Positions 42,089-51,945 are shown, numbered from the stretch's first letter. The stretch is 64,000 nt of DNA from Oscillospiraceae bacterium (GCA_902786615.1 CADADE010000017.1:12980-76979); one strand, 5' to 3'. Notes: generated by a model not told the origin, from the letters alone. Translations and numbers: made by a program.

Positions 42089-42223
42089 ATGGGTATCGGC
42101 TTTAATCAGCTTCTAAGCTCCCTTTGTGAAAGGGAGCTGTCACAGCCGATCTCCCGCGAGGCTGTGACTGAGGGATCGGCCGAGCTGGCCACCTCCCTTT
42201 TTCCAAAGGGAGGTCCAATTTAG
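42089..42223 (+). pseudogene. small gene invaded by a MITE-like repeat
   Basis: GGGAGGTATAAG precedes ATG 42089, a real-looking start. Only the first nine codons or so (MGIGFNQLL) lie outside the repeat at 42115; the frame then reads through the repeat to TAG 42221. The product is probably a nonsense chimera of 44 residues. The original gene downstream of the repeat is not recognisable. Confidence 0.5.
42115..42218. repeat. MITE-like palindromic repeat
   Basis: About 104 bp: hairpin GCTCCCTTTGTGAAAGGGAGC at the left, a central dyad (GTCACAGCC/GGCTGTGAC), TGAGGGATCGGCCGAGCTGG, then CCTCCCTTTTTCCAAAGGGAGG-type hairpin at the right. The pattern AGCTGTCAC...GTGACTGAGGG is seen again, inverted, at 59080-59140. 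Such repeats are common between genes of gut Oscillospirales. Confidence 0.75.
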
Positions 42224-42241
42224 GGAAAGTTGAGTTGAACC

Positions 42242-42294
42242 GATATACATAACATAATTTACAGAATATAAGCAACATAACACAGTTTACATAA
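42242..42294 (-). repeat. AT-rich dispersed repeat, copy 3 (inverted)
   Basis: Its reverse complement starts TTATGTAAACTG and includes TTCTGTAAATTA, matching copy 1 at 38534 in order and spacing. Confidence 0.6.
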
Positions 42295-42308
42295 CGAAAG
42301 GAACCATC

Positions 42309-42578
42309 ATGGATCAGAACAACAGAGAACCCCAACAGTACCGGGGAACCAAGGGCCTGAGCCTTGCCATCGTGATCGGCGTGGCCATCGGCACGGTGAT
42401 CGGCAAGCTCATGGACAATATGAACACTGGCCTTATGATCGGCCTTGTGATCGGCGTGATCGGCTGGACGCTGCTTTTCAACCGGAAGCAGCCCCCGGCA
42501 GAGACCGGGCCGGACAGCGCGGACCCCGAGGTGACGCACGCAGAGCCGGACGATACGGACGAAGAGAAGCCGCAATAA
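42309..42578 (+). CDS. small membrane protein, Gly-zipper type
   Basis: 89 residues with two short membrane segments (LSLAIVIGVAIGTVIGKLMD and GLMIGLVIGVIGWTLLF) rich in GxxxG, and an acidic C-terminal tail. Function unknown. GAAAGGA precedes the ATG. Confidence 0.65.
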   Translation: MDQNNREPQQYRGTKGLSLAIVIGVAIGTVIGKLMDNMNTGLMIGLVIGVIGWTLLFNRKQPPAETGPDSADPEVTHAEPDDTDEEKPQ

Positions 42579-42649
42579 GCCGCCCCTTCTTCTGAATGAC
42601 TCACAAGTCCCGCGCCGCGAAGCGGGGCGAATTTGTGAAGTATTCTCAA

Positions 42650-42678
42650 TTGACATCAGCGCTTTAATGTATTATAGT
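42650..42678 (+). promoter_or_regulatory. promoter of the aromatic amino acid operon
   Basis: TTGACA (42650-42655), exactly 17 bp, TATAGT (42673-42678): a near-consensus sigma-A promoter. The leader peptide starts about 26 bases past the expected transcription start. Confidence 0.85.
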
Positions 42679-42710
42679 GTGCTTATCATCCATAAGGAAG
42701 GTCACGGAAA

Positions 42711-42767
42711 ATGAAGGCTTCTCTCTTTACCGCATATTACTATTACTTTACTGTTTCTCAACGGTAA
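42711..42767 (+). CDS. Tyr/Phe leader peptide of the shikimate operon
   Basis: 18 residues, MKASLFTAYYYYFTVSQR: four Tyr in a row followed by Phe, with another Phe at position 6. GGAAGG lies upstream. Its stop is 47 bases before the attenuator hairpin. Stalling at scarce Tyr-tRNA or Phe-tRNA should favour an antiterminator (TTTGTGGTGCA pairing with TGCCGCACA) and allow the operon to be read. Confidence 0.85.
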   Translation: MKASLFTAYYYYFTVSQR

Positions 42768-42813
42768 GGGTAATTTGTGGTGCACGAAAAAGCCGACAAT
42801 CCGCTTTATCATG

Positions 42814-42845
42814 CCGCACAGGTTGGCCCTGTGCGGTTTTTCATT
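42814..42845 (+). terminator. attenuator terminator of the shikimate operon
   Basis: CCGCACAGG and CCTGTGCGG with a 5-nt loop, then TTTTTCATTTT. It lies between the leader peptide and aroF, 18 bases before the aroF start. Confidence 0.9.
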
Positions 42846-42862
42846 TTACGGAGGGAAAAAAC

Positions 42863-43867
42863 ATGATCGTCATTCTCAAACACAATGTACAGCAGGAAAA
42901 GAAGGATCAGCTCATCACCTGGCTCAAAAACAAGGGCCTGACCATCCACGTCTCCAACGGCGAGTTTCAGACCGTGATCGGCCTGGTCGGGGACACCAGC
43001 GGGGTGGACATGGAGCTTCTGGAGAGCCTGGAAATCGTCGATTCCGTCAAGCGCGTGTCCGAGCCCTTCAAGTGCTGCAACCGCAAATTCCACCCGGACG
43101 ACATGGTGGTCGAGGTGGGGGATGTGAAGATCGGCGGCGGCCACTTCGCCATGATCGCGGGCCCCTGCTCAGTGGAGACGGAGGATCAGATCGTGACGGT
43201 GGCGAAGGCCGTCAAGGCGGCGGGCGCCAACATGCTGCGCGGCGGCGCGTTCAAGCCCCGCACCTCTCCCTATGACTTTTCGGGCCTCAAGGCCGAGGGG
43301 CTGGAGCTTCTGAAAATCGCCCGCGCCGAGACCGGGCTTCCCATCGTGACGGAGCTGATGAATATCATGGACATCCCCCTCTTTGAGGATGTGGACGTCA
43401 TCCAGGTCGGCGCGCGCAACATGCAGAACTTTGACCTTCTGCGGGAGCTCGGCAAGCTTGACAAGCCCATCCTCTTAAAGCGCGGCCTTGCCAACACCCT
43501 CAAGGAGCTTCTCATGAGCGCCGAGTACATCATGGCAAACGGCAATGAGCGCGTCATCCTCTGCGAGCGCGGCATCCGCACCTTCTCGGACTACACGCGA
43601 AACACCCTCGATCTCTCCGCCGTCCCCATGCTGCATGAGCTGAGCCACCTGCCCGTGATCGTCGATCCCAGCCATGCCACCGGCATCGCGCGCCTTGTCC
43701 CGACCATGGCTCTGGCTGCCACGGCAAGCGGCGCGGACGGCCTCATTATCGAGGTGCACAACGATCCCGTGCATGCCCTGTGCGACGGGGCGCAGTCCCT
43801 GCGGCCTGAGGAGTACGCGAAGGTCGCGGCGAAGGTGTTCGAGATCAGAAAGGTTGTGACGCAATGA
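42863..43867 (+). CDS. aroF: 3-deoxy-7-phosphoheptulonate (DAHP) synthase
   Basis: 334 residues of the Thermotoga-like type: an N-terminal ferredoxin-like regulatory domain (1-70) and the barrel from about 85 with IAGPCSVETEDQ, MLRGGAFKPRTSPY, QVGARNMQNF, LLKRG and DPSHATG. First step of the shikimate pathway. The ferredoxin-like domain usually mediates feedback by Tyr/Phe in this type, consistent with the leader peptide. Ribosome site GGAGGG. Confidence 0.95.
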   Translation: MIVILKHNVQQEKKDQLITWLKNKGLTIHVSNGEFQTVIGLVGDTSGVDMELLESLEIVDSVKRVSEPFKCCNRKFHPDDMVVEVGDVKIGGGHFAMIAGPCSVETEDQIVTVAKAVKAAGANMLRGGAFKPRTSPYDFSGLKAEGLELLKIARAETGLPIVTELMNIMDIPLFEDVDVIQVGARNMQNFDLLRELGKLDKPILLKRGLANTLKELLMSAEYIMANGNERVILCERGIRTFSDYTRNTLDLSAVPMLHELSHLPVIVDPSHATGIARLVPTMALAATASGADGLIIEVHNDPVHALCDGAQSLRPEEYAKVAAKVFEIRKVVTQ

Positions 43868-43898
43868 GCGCCGCAGCCGCCGGAGAGGGCGAGATGCG

Positions 43899-44957
43899 AT
43901 GACGACAGTGCATGTCTGCGCGTCAAGAGAATACGACGTGCACATCGGGCGCGGCCTGCTCGAACAGCTCGGCGAAATCGTCCGGCGCACGACGAAGGCG
44001 CAGACCGCCGTCGTCGTGGCGGGGGATATTGTGTTCCCCCTCTATGGGGCGCGGGCCGTGGCCTCGCTGGAAAAGGCGGGCCTTCGCACGCTGTCTTATG
44101 TGATCCCCCACGGGGAGCAGCACAAGACGCTTGAAACCTACGGAAAGCTATTACAGTTCCTGTCGGAAAACCGCCTGACCCGCACGGACGCGCTCATCGC
44201 CCTCGGCGGCGGCGTCACGGGCGATCTCACGGGCTTTGCCGCCGCGACCTATCAGCGGGGGATCCCCTATGTGCAGGTGCCGACGACGCTGCTCGCGGCG
44301 GTGGATTCCTCCGTCGGCGGCAAGACGGCGGTGGACCTTCCCACCGGGAAAAATCAGGTGGGCGCCTTTTACCAGCCCGCCGCCGTGATCTGCGACCCCG
44401 ATCTCATGGACACCCTGCCCGAGGCGGAGTTTCGCTGCGGCACGGCGGAGGTCATCAAATACGGCATGCTGGGAAGCGCCGGCTTTTTTGAGAGCCTCGA
44501 GCAGCGCGGCGTGAAGCCGCAGCTTGAGGACGTGATATGCACCTGCGTCGAGATGAAGCGCGATATCGTCCATGAGGATGAGTTTGACCGGGGGCAGCGG
44601 CAGCTTTTGAACTTCGGCCACTCCTTCGGTCACGCGGTGGAGGCGTGCAGCCGTTTCAGCATCCTGCACGGGCAGGCCGTCGCCATCGGCATGGCGATCA
44701 TCACCCGCGCGGCGGTGCGGCGCGGCGACTGCCCGGAGGCGGCGCTTGAGAGGCTGCTTGCGCTGCTGAGAAAAAACGGCCTCCCCACGGAGACGGACTA
44801 CAGCGCGGACGAGCTCTTCGCGGCGCTCGGCACGGATAAGAAGCTGAGCGGGAGCACCATGCATCTGGTGATCCCGGAGGATATAGGCCGCTGCCGTATC
44901 GAGGCCATGCCGCTTGCCGACGCGCGGGAGCTGCTGCGGCTGGGAGGCGTGAAATGA
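43899..44957 (+). CDS. aroB: 3-dehydroquinate synthase
   Basis: 352 residues. NAD-binding and active-site motifs: GGGVTGDLTGFAAATYQRG, PTTLLAAVDSSVGGKTAVD, GAFYQPAAV and NFGHSFGHAVEA. Second step of the shikimate pathway; requires NAD and a divalent metal. The stop overlaps aroA by four bases. Confidence 0.96.
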   Translation: MTTVHVCASREYDVHIGRGLLEQLGEIVRRTTKAQTAVVVAGDIVFPLYGARAVASLEKAGLRTLSYVIPHGEQHKTLETYGKLLQFLSENRLTRTDALIALGGGVTGDLTGFAAATYQRGIPYVQVPTTLLAAVDSSVGGKTAVDLPTGKNQVGAFYQPAAVICDPDLMDTLPEAEFRCGTAEVIKYGMLGSAGFFESLEQRGVKPQLEDVICTCVEMKRDIVHEDEFDRGQRQLLNFGHSFGHAVEACSRFSILHGQAVAIGMAIITRAAVRRGDCPEAALERLLALLRKNGLPTETDYSADELFAALGTDKKLSGSTMHLVIPEDIGRCRIEAMPLADARELLRLGGVK

Positions 44958-46209
44958 AGCTTGATATCCAGCAAGGCGCGCGCTGCGGCTGCGTGACGAT
45001 CCCGGCCTCCAAATCCCAGGCGCACCGGCTTCTTATATGCGCGGCTCTCGGATATGAGGACTGCGCGATCCTCTGCGACGGGATCTCCAAAGACATCGCC
45101 GCGACGATCGCCTGTCTCAACGCCCTCGGCACGGAGATTCAAGAGACGGAGCCGGGCAGGCTTCGCGTCCGCCCGATCCGGGAGAGCCCGGCGGGGGAGT
45201 GCGTTCTGCGCTGCGGGGAGAGCGGCTCGACCCTGCGCTTTCTGCTGCCCGTGGTGGGCGCGCTCGGCGCAAGGGCGGTCTTTTCCATGGAGGGGAGACT
45301 TCCGCAGCGCCCCCTGGCCCCGCTGGACGCGGAGCTTCGCGCCCACGGCATGGAGCTCAGACAGGAGGGGGAGCGCCTTTTCTGCTCAGGACAGCTTCAG
45401 GCGGGGGACTACAGCCTGCCGGGGAACGTGTCCTCGCAGTACATCTCCGGCCTTCTGATGGCGCTGCCGCTGTTGGAGGGCGACAGCCGCCTCGAAATTC
45501 GCGGGAAGCTGGAATCGGCGGCCTATGTCACCATGACGGAGGACGCCCTGCGCCTCGCGGGCATACGAATCGAAAATAACGAACAGAACTATAAAATCCC
45601 CGGCGGGCAGCGCGGCGCTGTCTCCGGGGAAACACGGGTGGAGGGCGACTGGTCAAACGGCGCGTTCTTCCTCGCCATCGGGGCGCTCTCCGCGGGCGGG
45701 ATGAAGGTCATGGGCCTCTCGGACGCTTCCGCCCAGGGCGACCGCGCCGCGTGGGACATCCTGCGCGCTTTCGGCGCGGAGGGCTTTGCGTCCCCGGAAG
45801 GCCACAGCATCCGCCGGGGCGCGCTGCACGCCCTCACCATAGACGCCGCGCCCATCCCGGATCTGATCCCGGTATTGAGCGTGGTGGCCTCCGTTTCGGA
45901 GGGGGAGACGAAGATCGTGAACGCCGGGCGGCTTCGCCTCAAGGAGTCTGACCGACTCATGAGCACGACAAGGATGCTCCGCGCCCTCGGCGCGGACATT
46001 ACGGAAATGCCCGACGGCCTGGTGATCCGGGGGGTCAAAGCCCTCGCGGGCGGCACGGTGGACGCCATGGGCGATCATCGCATCGCCATGTCGGCGGCTG
46101 TCGCGGCCTGCGTGTGTACCCGGCCTGTGACGATCCTCGGCGCGGAGTGTGTGGAGAAATCCTATCCCCGCTTCTGGCAGGACTATGAACAGCTTTGGAG
46201 GGACAGCCC

Positions 46210-46213
<4 letters not shown>
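44954..46213 (+). CDS. aroA: 3-phosphoshikimate 1-carboxyvinyltransferase (EPSP synthase)
   Basis: 419 residues. ASKSQAHRLLICAAL (substrate Lys/Ser/Arg), GESGSTLRFLLPV, GNVSSQYISGLLMALP, EGDWSNGAFFL, RLKESDR and GDHRIAMS are all present. In place of LSKPS-type start it has the class II-like PASKSQAHR. It overlaps both neighbours. Confidence 0.96.
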
Positions 46214-47280
<1,067 letters not shown>

Positions 47281-47282
47281 AC

Positions 47283-48176
47283 ATGGATCTGCAGGACTAC
47301 CGCAAGGAGCTGGACACGCTGGACAGCGGCCTTCTGGAGCTCTTCTGCCGCCGCATGGAGATCGCGGCGCAGATCGGCGCATATAAAAAGGAAAACGGCC
47401 TGCCCGTGCTGGACGCGGGCCGCGAGCGGGAAAAGCTCGTGGACATCGCCAAAAAATCCCCGGAGGGGATGGAGGAGTACAGCGTGAGCCTCTTTTCCCT
47501 CATCATGGAGCTCAGCCGCAGCTGCCAGAACCGCCTTCTCGGTACGGAGAACGCCCTGACCGAGCAGATCCGCCTGGCCATTGACGCAACGCCTCAGCTC
47601 TTTCCCCAGATGGCGACCGTCGCCTGTCAGGGCACGGAAGAGGACGCCGCCCGCCTCGCCTGCGATAAGCTCTTCAAGCTGCCGAACATCCTCGGCTTCA
47701 CAAGCTTCAACGCGGTCTTCTCCGCGGTCGAAAAGGGCCTCTGCCAATACGGCGTGGTGCCCGTGGAAAACAGCGCGGCGGGCTCCGTCAACGCGGTGTA
47801 TGATCTCATGATGCAGCACAACTTCCGCATCGTGCGCTCTGTGCGCGTGAAGACGGACAAGGGCAACGACTACACCCGCTTCATCTGCTTTGCCCGCGCG
47901 CTGGAAATCTACCCCGGCGCGGACAGGACGAGCCTGATGCTGGTGCTGCCGAACAAGATGGGCACGCTCTATAAGCTGCTCTCGCGCTTCTACGCCCTCG
48001 GCATCAATCTTTCCAAGCTGGAAAGCCGCCCCATGCCCGAGCGGAACTTTGAATTCATGTTCTACTTTGACCTCGATACCTCCATCTATTCGCCCGCCTT
48101 CATGCAGCTCATGGGCGAGCTTGACAGCGTGTGCGAGGAGTTTCACTACCTCGGCAGCTACAGCGAGGTGGTATGA
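47283..48176 (+). CDS. pheA: chorismate mutase/prephenate dehydratase with internal deletion
   Basis: 297 residues against about 375-385 for P-proteins. AroQ chorismate mutase domain at 1-90 (YRKELDTLDSGLLELFCRRM, AAQIGAYKK). Prephenate dehydratase first lobe at about 110-190 (GFTSFNAVFSAVEKG, GVVPVENSAAGSV). It then jumps from VRSVRVK to TDKGNDYTRF, keeping the catalytic Thr-Arg-Phe but missing the roughly 80-residue second lobe with its SHPQ-type region. An ACT domain follows (TSLMLVLPNKMGTLYKLLSR, LSKLESRP). Mutase activity is likely; dehydratase activity is doubtful. Confidence 0.85.
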   Translation: MDLQDYRKELDTLDSGLLELFCRRMEIAAQIGAYKKENGLPVLDAGREREKLVDIAKKSPEGMEEYSVSLFSLIMELSRSCQNRLLGTENALTEQIRLAIDATPQLFPQMATVACQGTEEDAARLACDKLFKLPNILGFTSFNAVFSAVEKGLCQYGVVPVENSAAGSVNAVYDLMMQHNFRIVRSVRVKTDKGNDYTRFICFARALEIYPGADRTSLMLVLPNKMGTLYKLLSRFYALGINLSKLESRPMPERNFEFMFYFDLDTSIYSPAFMQLMGELDSVCEEFHYLGSYSEVV

Positions 48177-49399
48177 TGGCAAAATGCGGACTTCTTGGCC
48201 GGAAGCTCGGCCACAGCTATTCCCCGGCCATTCACGCCATGCTGGCCGATTACGACTATGCCCTCTTTGAGCGGGAGCCGGAGGAGGTCGGGCAGTTTCT
48301 CCGAAACGGGGAGTGGGACGGACTCAACGTGACCATCCCGTACAAGAAAACCGTGCTGCCCTACTGCGCGGAGCTCTCCGAAACGGCGCGGACGGTCGGC
48401 AGCGTCAACACCCTGGTGCGTCGCGCGGACGGCACGATCTGCGGCGACAACACCGACGCGGGCGGCTTTGAGACCATGGTCGGCCTCAGCGGTATCCGGG
48501 TCGCGGGGAAGAAGGCCCTGGTTTTCGGCAGCGGCGGCGCAAGCGTCTCCGTGTGCTATATCCTGCGGAAGCTGGGCGCGCGCAGCGTGACCGTTATCTC
48601 CCGCAGCGGTGCCGACAACTATGAAAACCTCGACCGCCACGCGGACGCGGAGATCGTTGTGAACACCACCCCCCTCGGCACCTATCCGAATAACGGCACG
48701 GCTGCGGTCGATCTGCGCCTCTTCCCCGCGTGCGAGGGCGTGTTTGACATCGTGTATAACCCCGCGCGCACGGCGCTGCTTTTGCAGGCCGAGAAGCTGG
48801 GCATCCCGCATGCCTCGGGGCTCACCATGCTGGTGGCCCAGGCGCGGCGCAGCTCGGAGCTTTTCACCGGGCGCAGCATCGAGGACAGCGCGGTACAGCG
48901 CATTGCCGCGGCGCTTGCAAAGAGCATGCAGAACATCATTCTCATCGGCATGCCCGGCTGCGGCAAGACCACGCTGGCAAAGCTTCTTGCCGAAAGGCTC
49001 AAGCGCCCGCTCTATGAGGCGGACGAGGAAATCGTCAAGGCCGCGCTCTGCACCATCCCGGAAATCTTTGAGGCCGAAGGAGAGGATGGCTTCCGCAAGC
49101 GCGAGACCGAGGTCCTGCGCGAGCTCGGCAAGCTCTCCGGCGCGGTCATTTCCACCGGCGGCGGCTGCGTGACGCGCGAAGAAAACTATGATCTCCTGCA
49201 CCAGAACGGGACGATGATCTGGCTCAAACGCGATCTTGCCGCCCTGCCGAAGGACGGCCGCCCCATCTCCCAGCGCAGCGATCTCACGGAGCTCTACGCA
49301 AAGCGGGAGCCGCTGTATGCGCGCTTTGCCGACGTTGTCGTGGAAAACGACGGCAGCCTCGACGAGACGCTGAATAAGCTCATGGAGGTCGTGGGATGA
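48176..49399 (+). CDS. aroE/aroK: shikimate dehydrogenase-shikimate kinase fusion
   Basis: 407 residues. Residues 1-250 are AroE: GLLGRKLGHSYSPAIHAML, NVTIPYKK (catalytic Lys), GDNTDAGGF, GSGGASVSVCYIL (NADP site), NTTPLGTYP. Residues 255-407 are AroK: Walker A GMPGCGKTT near 258, ADEEIVKAA, RKRETEVLREL and the STGGG loop. The two catalyse consecutive-in-pathway steps (reduction, then phosphorylation of shikimate). The start overlaps the pheA stop by one base. Confidence 0.95.
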   Translation: MAKCGLLGRKLGHSYSPAIHAMLADYDYALFEREPEEVGQFLRNGEWDGLNVTIPYKKTVLPYCAELSETARTVGSVNTLVRRADGTICGDNTDAGGFETMVGLSGIRVAGKKALVFGSGGASVSVCYILRKLGARSVTVISRSGADNYENLDRHADAEIVVNTTPLGTYPNNGTAAVDLRLFPACEGVFDIVYNPARTALLLQAEKLGIPHASGLTMLVAQARRSSELFTGRSIEDSAVQRIAAALAKSMQNIILIGMPGCGKTTLAKLLAERLKRPLYEADEEIVKAALCTIPEIFEAEGEDGFRKRETEVLRELGKLSGAVISTGGGCVTREENYDLLHQNGTMIWLKRDLAALPKDGRPISQRSDLTELYAKREPLYARFADVVVENDGSLDETLNKLMEVVG

Positions 49400-49827
49400 A
49401 GCTTCTCGTCATCAACGGGCCGAACCTCAACATGCTGGGCCTGCGGGAGCCGGACATCTACGGCAGACAGGACTACAAAGCCCTCGAAAAGCTCATTCGC
49501 GAGACCTGCGCGGCGGAGGGGATCGAGGTCGAGCTTTTCCAGTCCAACCATGAAGGGGCTATTGTGGACAAAATCCAGGCCGCCTATGGGAATACGGACG
49601 GCATTGTGATCAATCCAGCGGCCTACACGCACACCAGCGTCGCCATTCTGGACGCGCTCAAAGCCGTCGCCATCCCGGCAGTGGAGGTGCACATCTCCGA
49701 TGTGAAAAGCCGGGAGGACTTCCGCCAGATCTCCTATGCGGGCATGGCCTGTGTCAAGACCTATATGGGTCTCGGCTTCGAGGGCTACCGCCAGGCAATT
49801 TTGTTTTTGAAGGATTATATAAAATGA
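49396..49827 (+). CDS. aroQ: 3-dehydroquinate dehydratase, type II
   Basis: 143 residues. INGPNLNMLGLREPDIYG (catalytic Arg/Tyr region), FQSNHEGAIVDKIQ, INPAAYTHTSVAI and VEVHISDVKSREDFR define the dodecameric type II enzyme. It supplies the one remaining shikimate step, so the operon encodes the whole route from DAHP to chorismate. Four-base overlap with aroEK. Confidence 0.97.
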   Translation: MKLLVINGPNLNMLGLREPDIYGRQDYKALEKLIRETCAAEGIEVELFQSNHEGAIVDKIQAAYGNTDGIVINPAAYTHTSVAILDALKAVAIPAVEVHISDVKSREDFRQISYAGMACVKTYMGLGFEGYRQAILFLKDYIK

Positions 49828-49828
49828 G

Positions 49829-49868
49829 AACAGCCAGATCAAAACAGACGCGTTTTGATCTGGCTGTT
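49829..49868. terminator. terminator between convergent operons
   Basis: A 17-bp perfect stem (AACAGCCAGATCAAAAC and complement) with a 6-nt loop, directly after aroQ and just before the end of the leftward operon. Confidence 0.85.
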
Positions 49869-49873
49869 CCTGC

Positions 49874-50938
49874 TTATTCGGTCTTTGCTTCCTCCGCTTT
49901 CGCTTCTTCCTCCGCCACAAAGGGCTGAAGCTCAAGATGGATGTATTCGCTTTTCTCCACAGCGCGGTTTGCGGGGAGGAACTTGCCATTGAAGAGACCG
50001 TAGGCTGTGCGGTAGGTCTCGCCGGCGCCTCCGTGCCACTCGTTGACAAAGAGGCCGTCGGACAGCAGATACCAGTGATTGTAGTCCCAGCCGGTGGCAG
50101 GATGCGCCAGCTCCTTGCCGAGCACCACATAGATGTCGTAGAAGGGGGTGGGCTCCTCCTCCGGGACAAGCTTGCCGAAGATCAGCTCGTCCACGGTGTC
50201 ATGGTTGAGATCCGCCTGCAGCCAGCCGTAGGTATCCTTGTCGGCATAGCGGAACACCTCGCTGATTCCGCGCTCCGTCACAAGATCGCCCACCCAGCCG
50301 CGCTCCAGCCCCAGCGCGATCTGGCCGACCAGCTCCCGATACGGCTCATAGAGCGGGTCGGGCGTTTCCACGGGCGCTTCCGGCTCGCCCACCAGGGGGG
50401 AGAACACGCGCTCCGCCGCCGCCTTGAGCGTTTCGGGCGACGCGCCCGTTTTCATGCCGAGGCAGTAGAGAACCCCGGCGTCGGCGTCGACCCAGTCGAT
50501 GTGTCCCGCCTCGCCGTTGGTGTAGATAACAGCCTCGCGCCCCTTGACCGTGTCGGCCTGGACCAGCGTCCATTCGTAGAAAAGACCGGAGATATCCTCG
50601 CCGTCAAGCTCCCTGCGGGCCCTCGCGCGGAGGAGATAGTCAGCCCCGTCCAGGGTAAAGCGCATTTCGGCGATGGGGGAGGCGTCCGGGATCGCAAGAT
50701 AGCTGTACTGCACATCCGACGCCTCGGACGGTACGGTGAAGACAATGCCGGTGGCCTGCGCGAGACCATCTGCGTCCGTCGCGTGGACGGGATTGGGCAG
50801 GGCCATGGCCGCGGCGGTCTCCGTCGGCGTCTCAACGGCGGGAGAAGCATCGGGCGCGCGCAGGGGCTTTGCCTCACCGCAGGCGGTGAGCAGCAGAGCT
50901 GCGAGACCGAGCGCGAAAAGGATCGAAAATTTTTTCAT
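49874..50938 (-). CDS. lipoprotein of unknown function
   Basis: 354 residues. Signal peptide with lipobox LLTAC; then a Pro/Thr/Ala linker; then two soluble regions, one near 70-180 (IVFTVPSEASDVQYSYLAIP) and one near 220-340 (LQADLNHDTVDELIFGKLVP). ATG 50938 follows GGAGGC. It is the last gene of the leftward envelope operon. Function unknown. Confidence 0.7.
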   Translation of the reverse strand: MKKFSILFALGLAALLLTACGEAKPLRAPDASPAVETPTETAAAMALPNPVHATDADGLAQATGIVFTVPSEASDVQYSYLAIPDASPIAEMRFTLDGADYLLRARARRELDGEDISGLFYEWTLVQADTVKGREAVIYTNGEAGHIDWVDADAGVLYCLGMKTGASPETLKAAAERVFSPLVGEPEAPVETPDPLYEPYRELVGQIALGLERGWVGDLVTERGISEVFRYADKDTYGWLQADLNHDTVDELIFGKLVPEEEPTPFYDIYVVLGKELAHPATGWDYNHWYLLSDGLFVNEWHGGAGETYRTAYGLFNGKFLPANRAVEKSEYIHLELQPFVAEEEAKAEEAKTE

Positions 50939-50955
50939 GTCTGCCTCCGAATCTG

Positions 50956-51933
50956 TCAATAGTGCGGGTCCGCAATGCTCCAGAGCCAGGTCTTCTGCAT
51001 CGCGGGGCTGTCGGGCTGATAGCGCCCGCCAGTGTCAAAGGCCGCGTTCGAGACCACCGAGAAGGGAAGCGCGCCCGTCTCGTACTCGTCAAGGTATGCC
51101 CGCGCCTGAAACAGCAGCACGCCCAGCGGGACGTGATAGTCGCTCGACACGATGGCGAGGGACTTAACCTGCGGGTAGTTCTCCCGCAGAATTTTGCAAG
51201 TGAAAACGGCGTTGTCCCCCGTGGTCATGGAGGCGTCCTCCGTAATGATGCGCGCGGGGCTTACGCCGTGATCCATGAGCCATGCCGCCATAACGCCCGC
51301 CTCCGTCGCGCTGCGGTTTTGCCAGGCGGTCCCGCCGCCGGTCACGGCGATGAAGGCGTTGGGGTATTTTTCGGCGCAGCGCAGCGCCGTTTCGCAGCGC
51401 CCCACAAGCTCCGGGGCCATGCTCCCGTCCCCCTCGAGCTGAAAGCCAAGCGCCACGATGCAGAGACTGTCGTCCTCCGGCAGCCCGTCCGGCAGCACGC
51501 CGGGGTTCAGGGTGAGACTCGTGTTGACCTCCGACCAGAGGCGCATGAGCTTTCCCCACAGATCGCCGAGGGCGGGATCGAGGGCGCTCAGCTCCGTGAG
51601 ATCGGCTCGGATAACGTCAAACGCTTCCTCCTGCCGCTGGGCGTAGGCGTAGGCCATATCGCTCACCAGCCGGTAGCTCTCCTCCGTGTAGCCCTGCGGT
51701 TTCACAAAGGGCGTGGGTGCGGGCGTGGGAGCAGGCGTCTCGGCCGGCGCGGACGTGGGTACGGGCGTCGGTTCGGGCGTGGGCTCGCTCGTCACAGTCG
51801 GCGTGGGAGCCGCCGTCACCGCCGGGGCCGGGGAGGGCTCCGGCGTTTCGTATTTTTTGAGGACGCGCAAAAGCACCAGCCCCGCAAGCGTGATGCACAG
51901 CAGCAGGATGATTCCAAGCTTGAATCGTCTCAT
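50956..51933 (-). CDS. membrane-anchored DUF218 (YdcF/SanA-like) protein
   Basis: 325 residues: one N-terminal membrane segment (LGIILLLCITLAGLVLLRVL), a Pro/Thr-rich spacer (about 30-75), then a DUF218 domain with IVALGFQLEGDGSMAPEL, AVTGGGTAW, ATEAGVMAAWL, ITEDASMTTGDNA and VSSDYH. The family is linked to cell-envelope maintenance in other bacteria. The spacer suggests reach into the cell wall. Confidence 0.8.
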   Translation of the reverse strand: MRRFKLGIILLLCITLAGLVLLRVLKKYETPEPSPAPAVTAAPTPTVTSEPTPEPTPVPTSAPAETPAPTPAPTPFVKPQGYTEESYRLVSDMAYAYAQRQEEAFDVIRADLTELSALDPALGDLWGKLMRLWSEVNTSLTLNPGVLPDGLPEDDSLCIVALGFQLEGDGSMAPELVGRCETALRCAEKYPNAFIAVTGGGTAWQNRSATEAGVMAAWLMDHGVSPARIITEDASMTTGDNAVFTCKILRENYPQVKSLAIVSSDYHVPLGVLLFQARAYLDEYETGALPFSVVSNAAFDTGGRYQPDSPAMQKTWLWSIADPHY

Positions 51934-51945
51934 GTCCTTTCCTCC

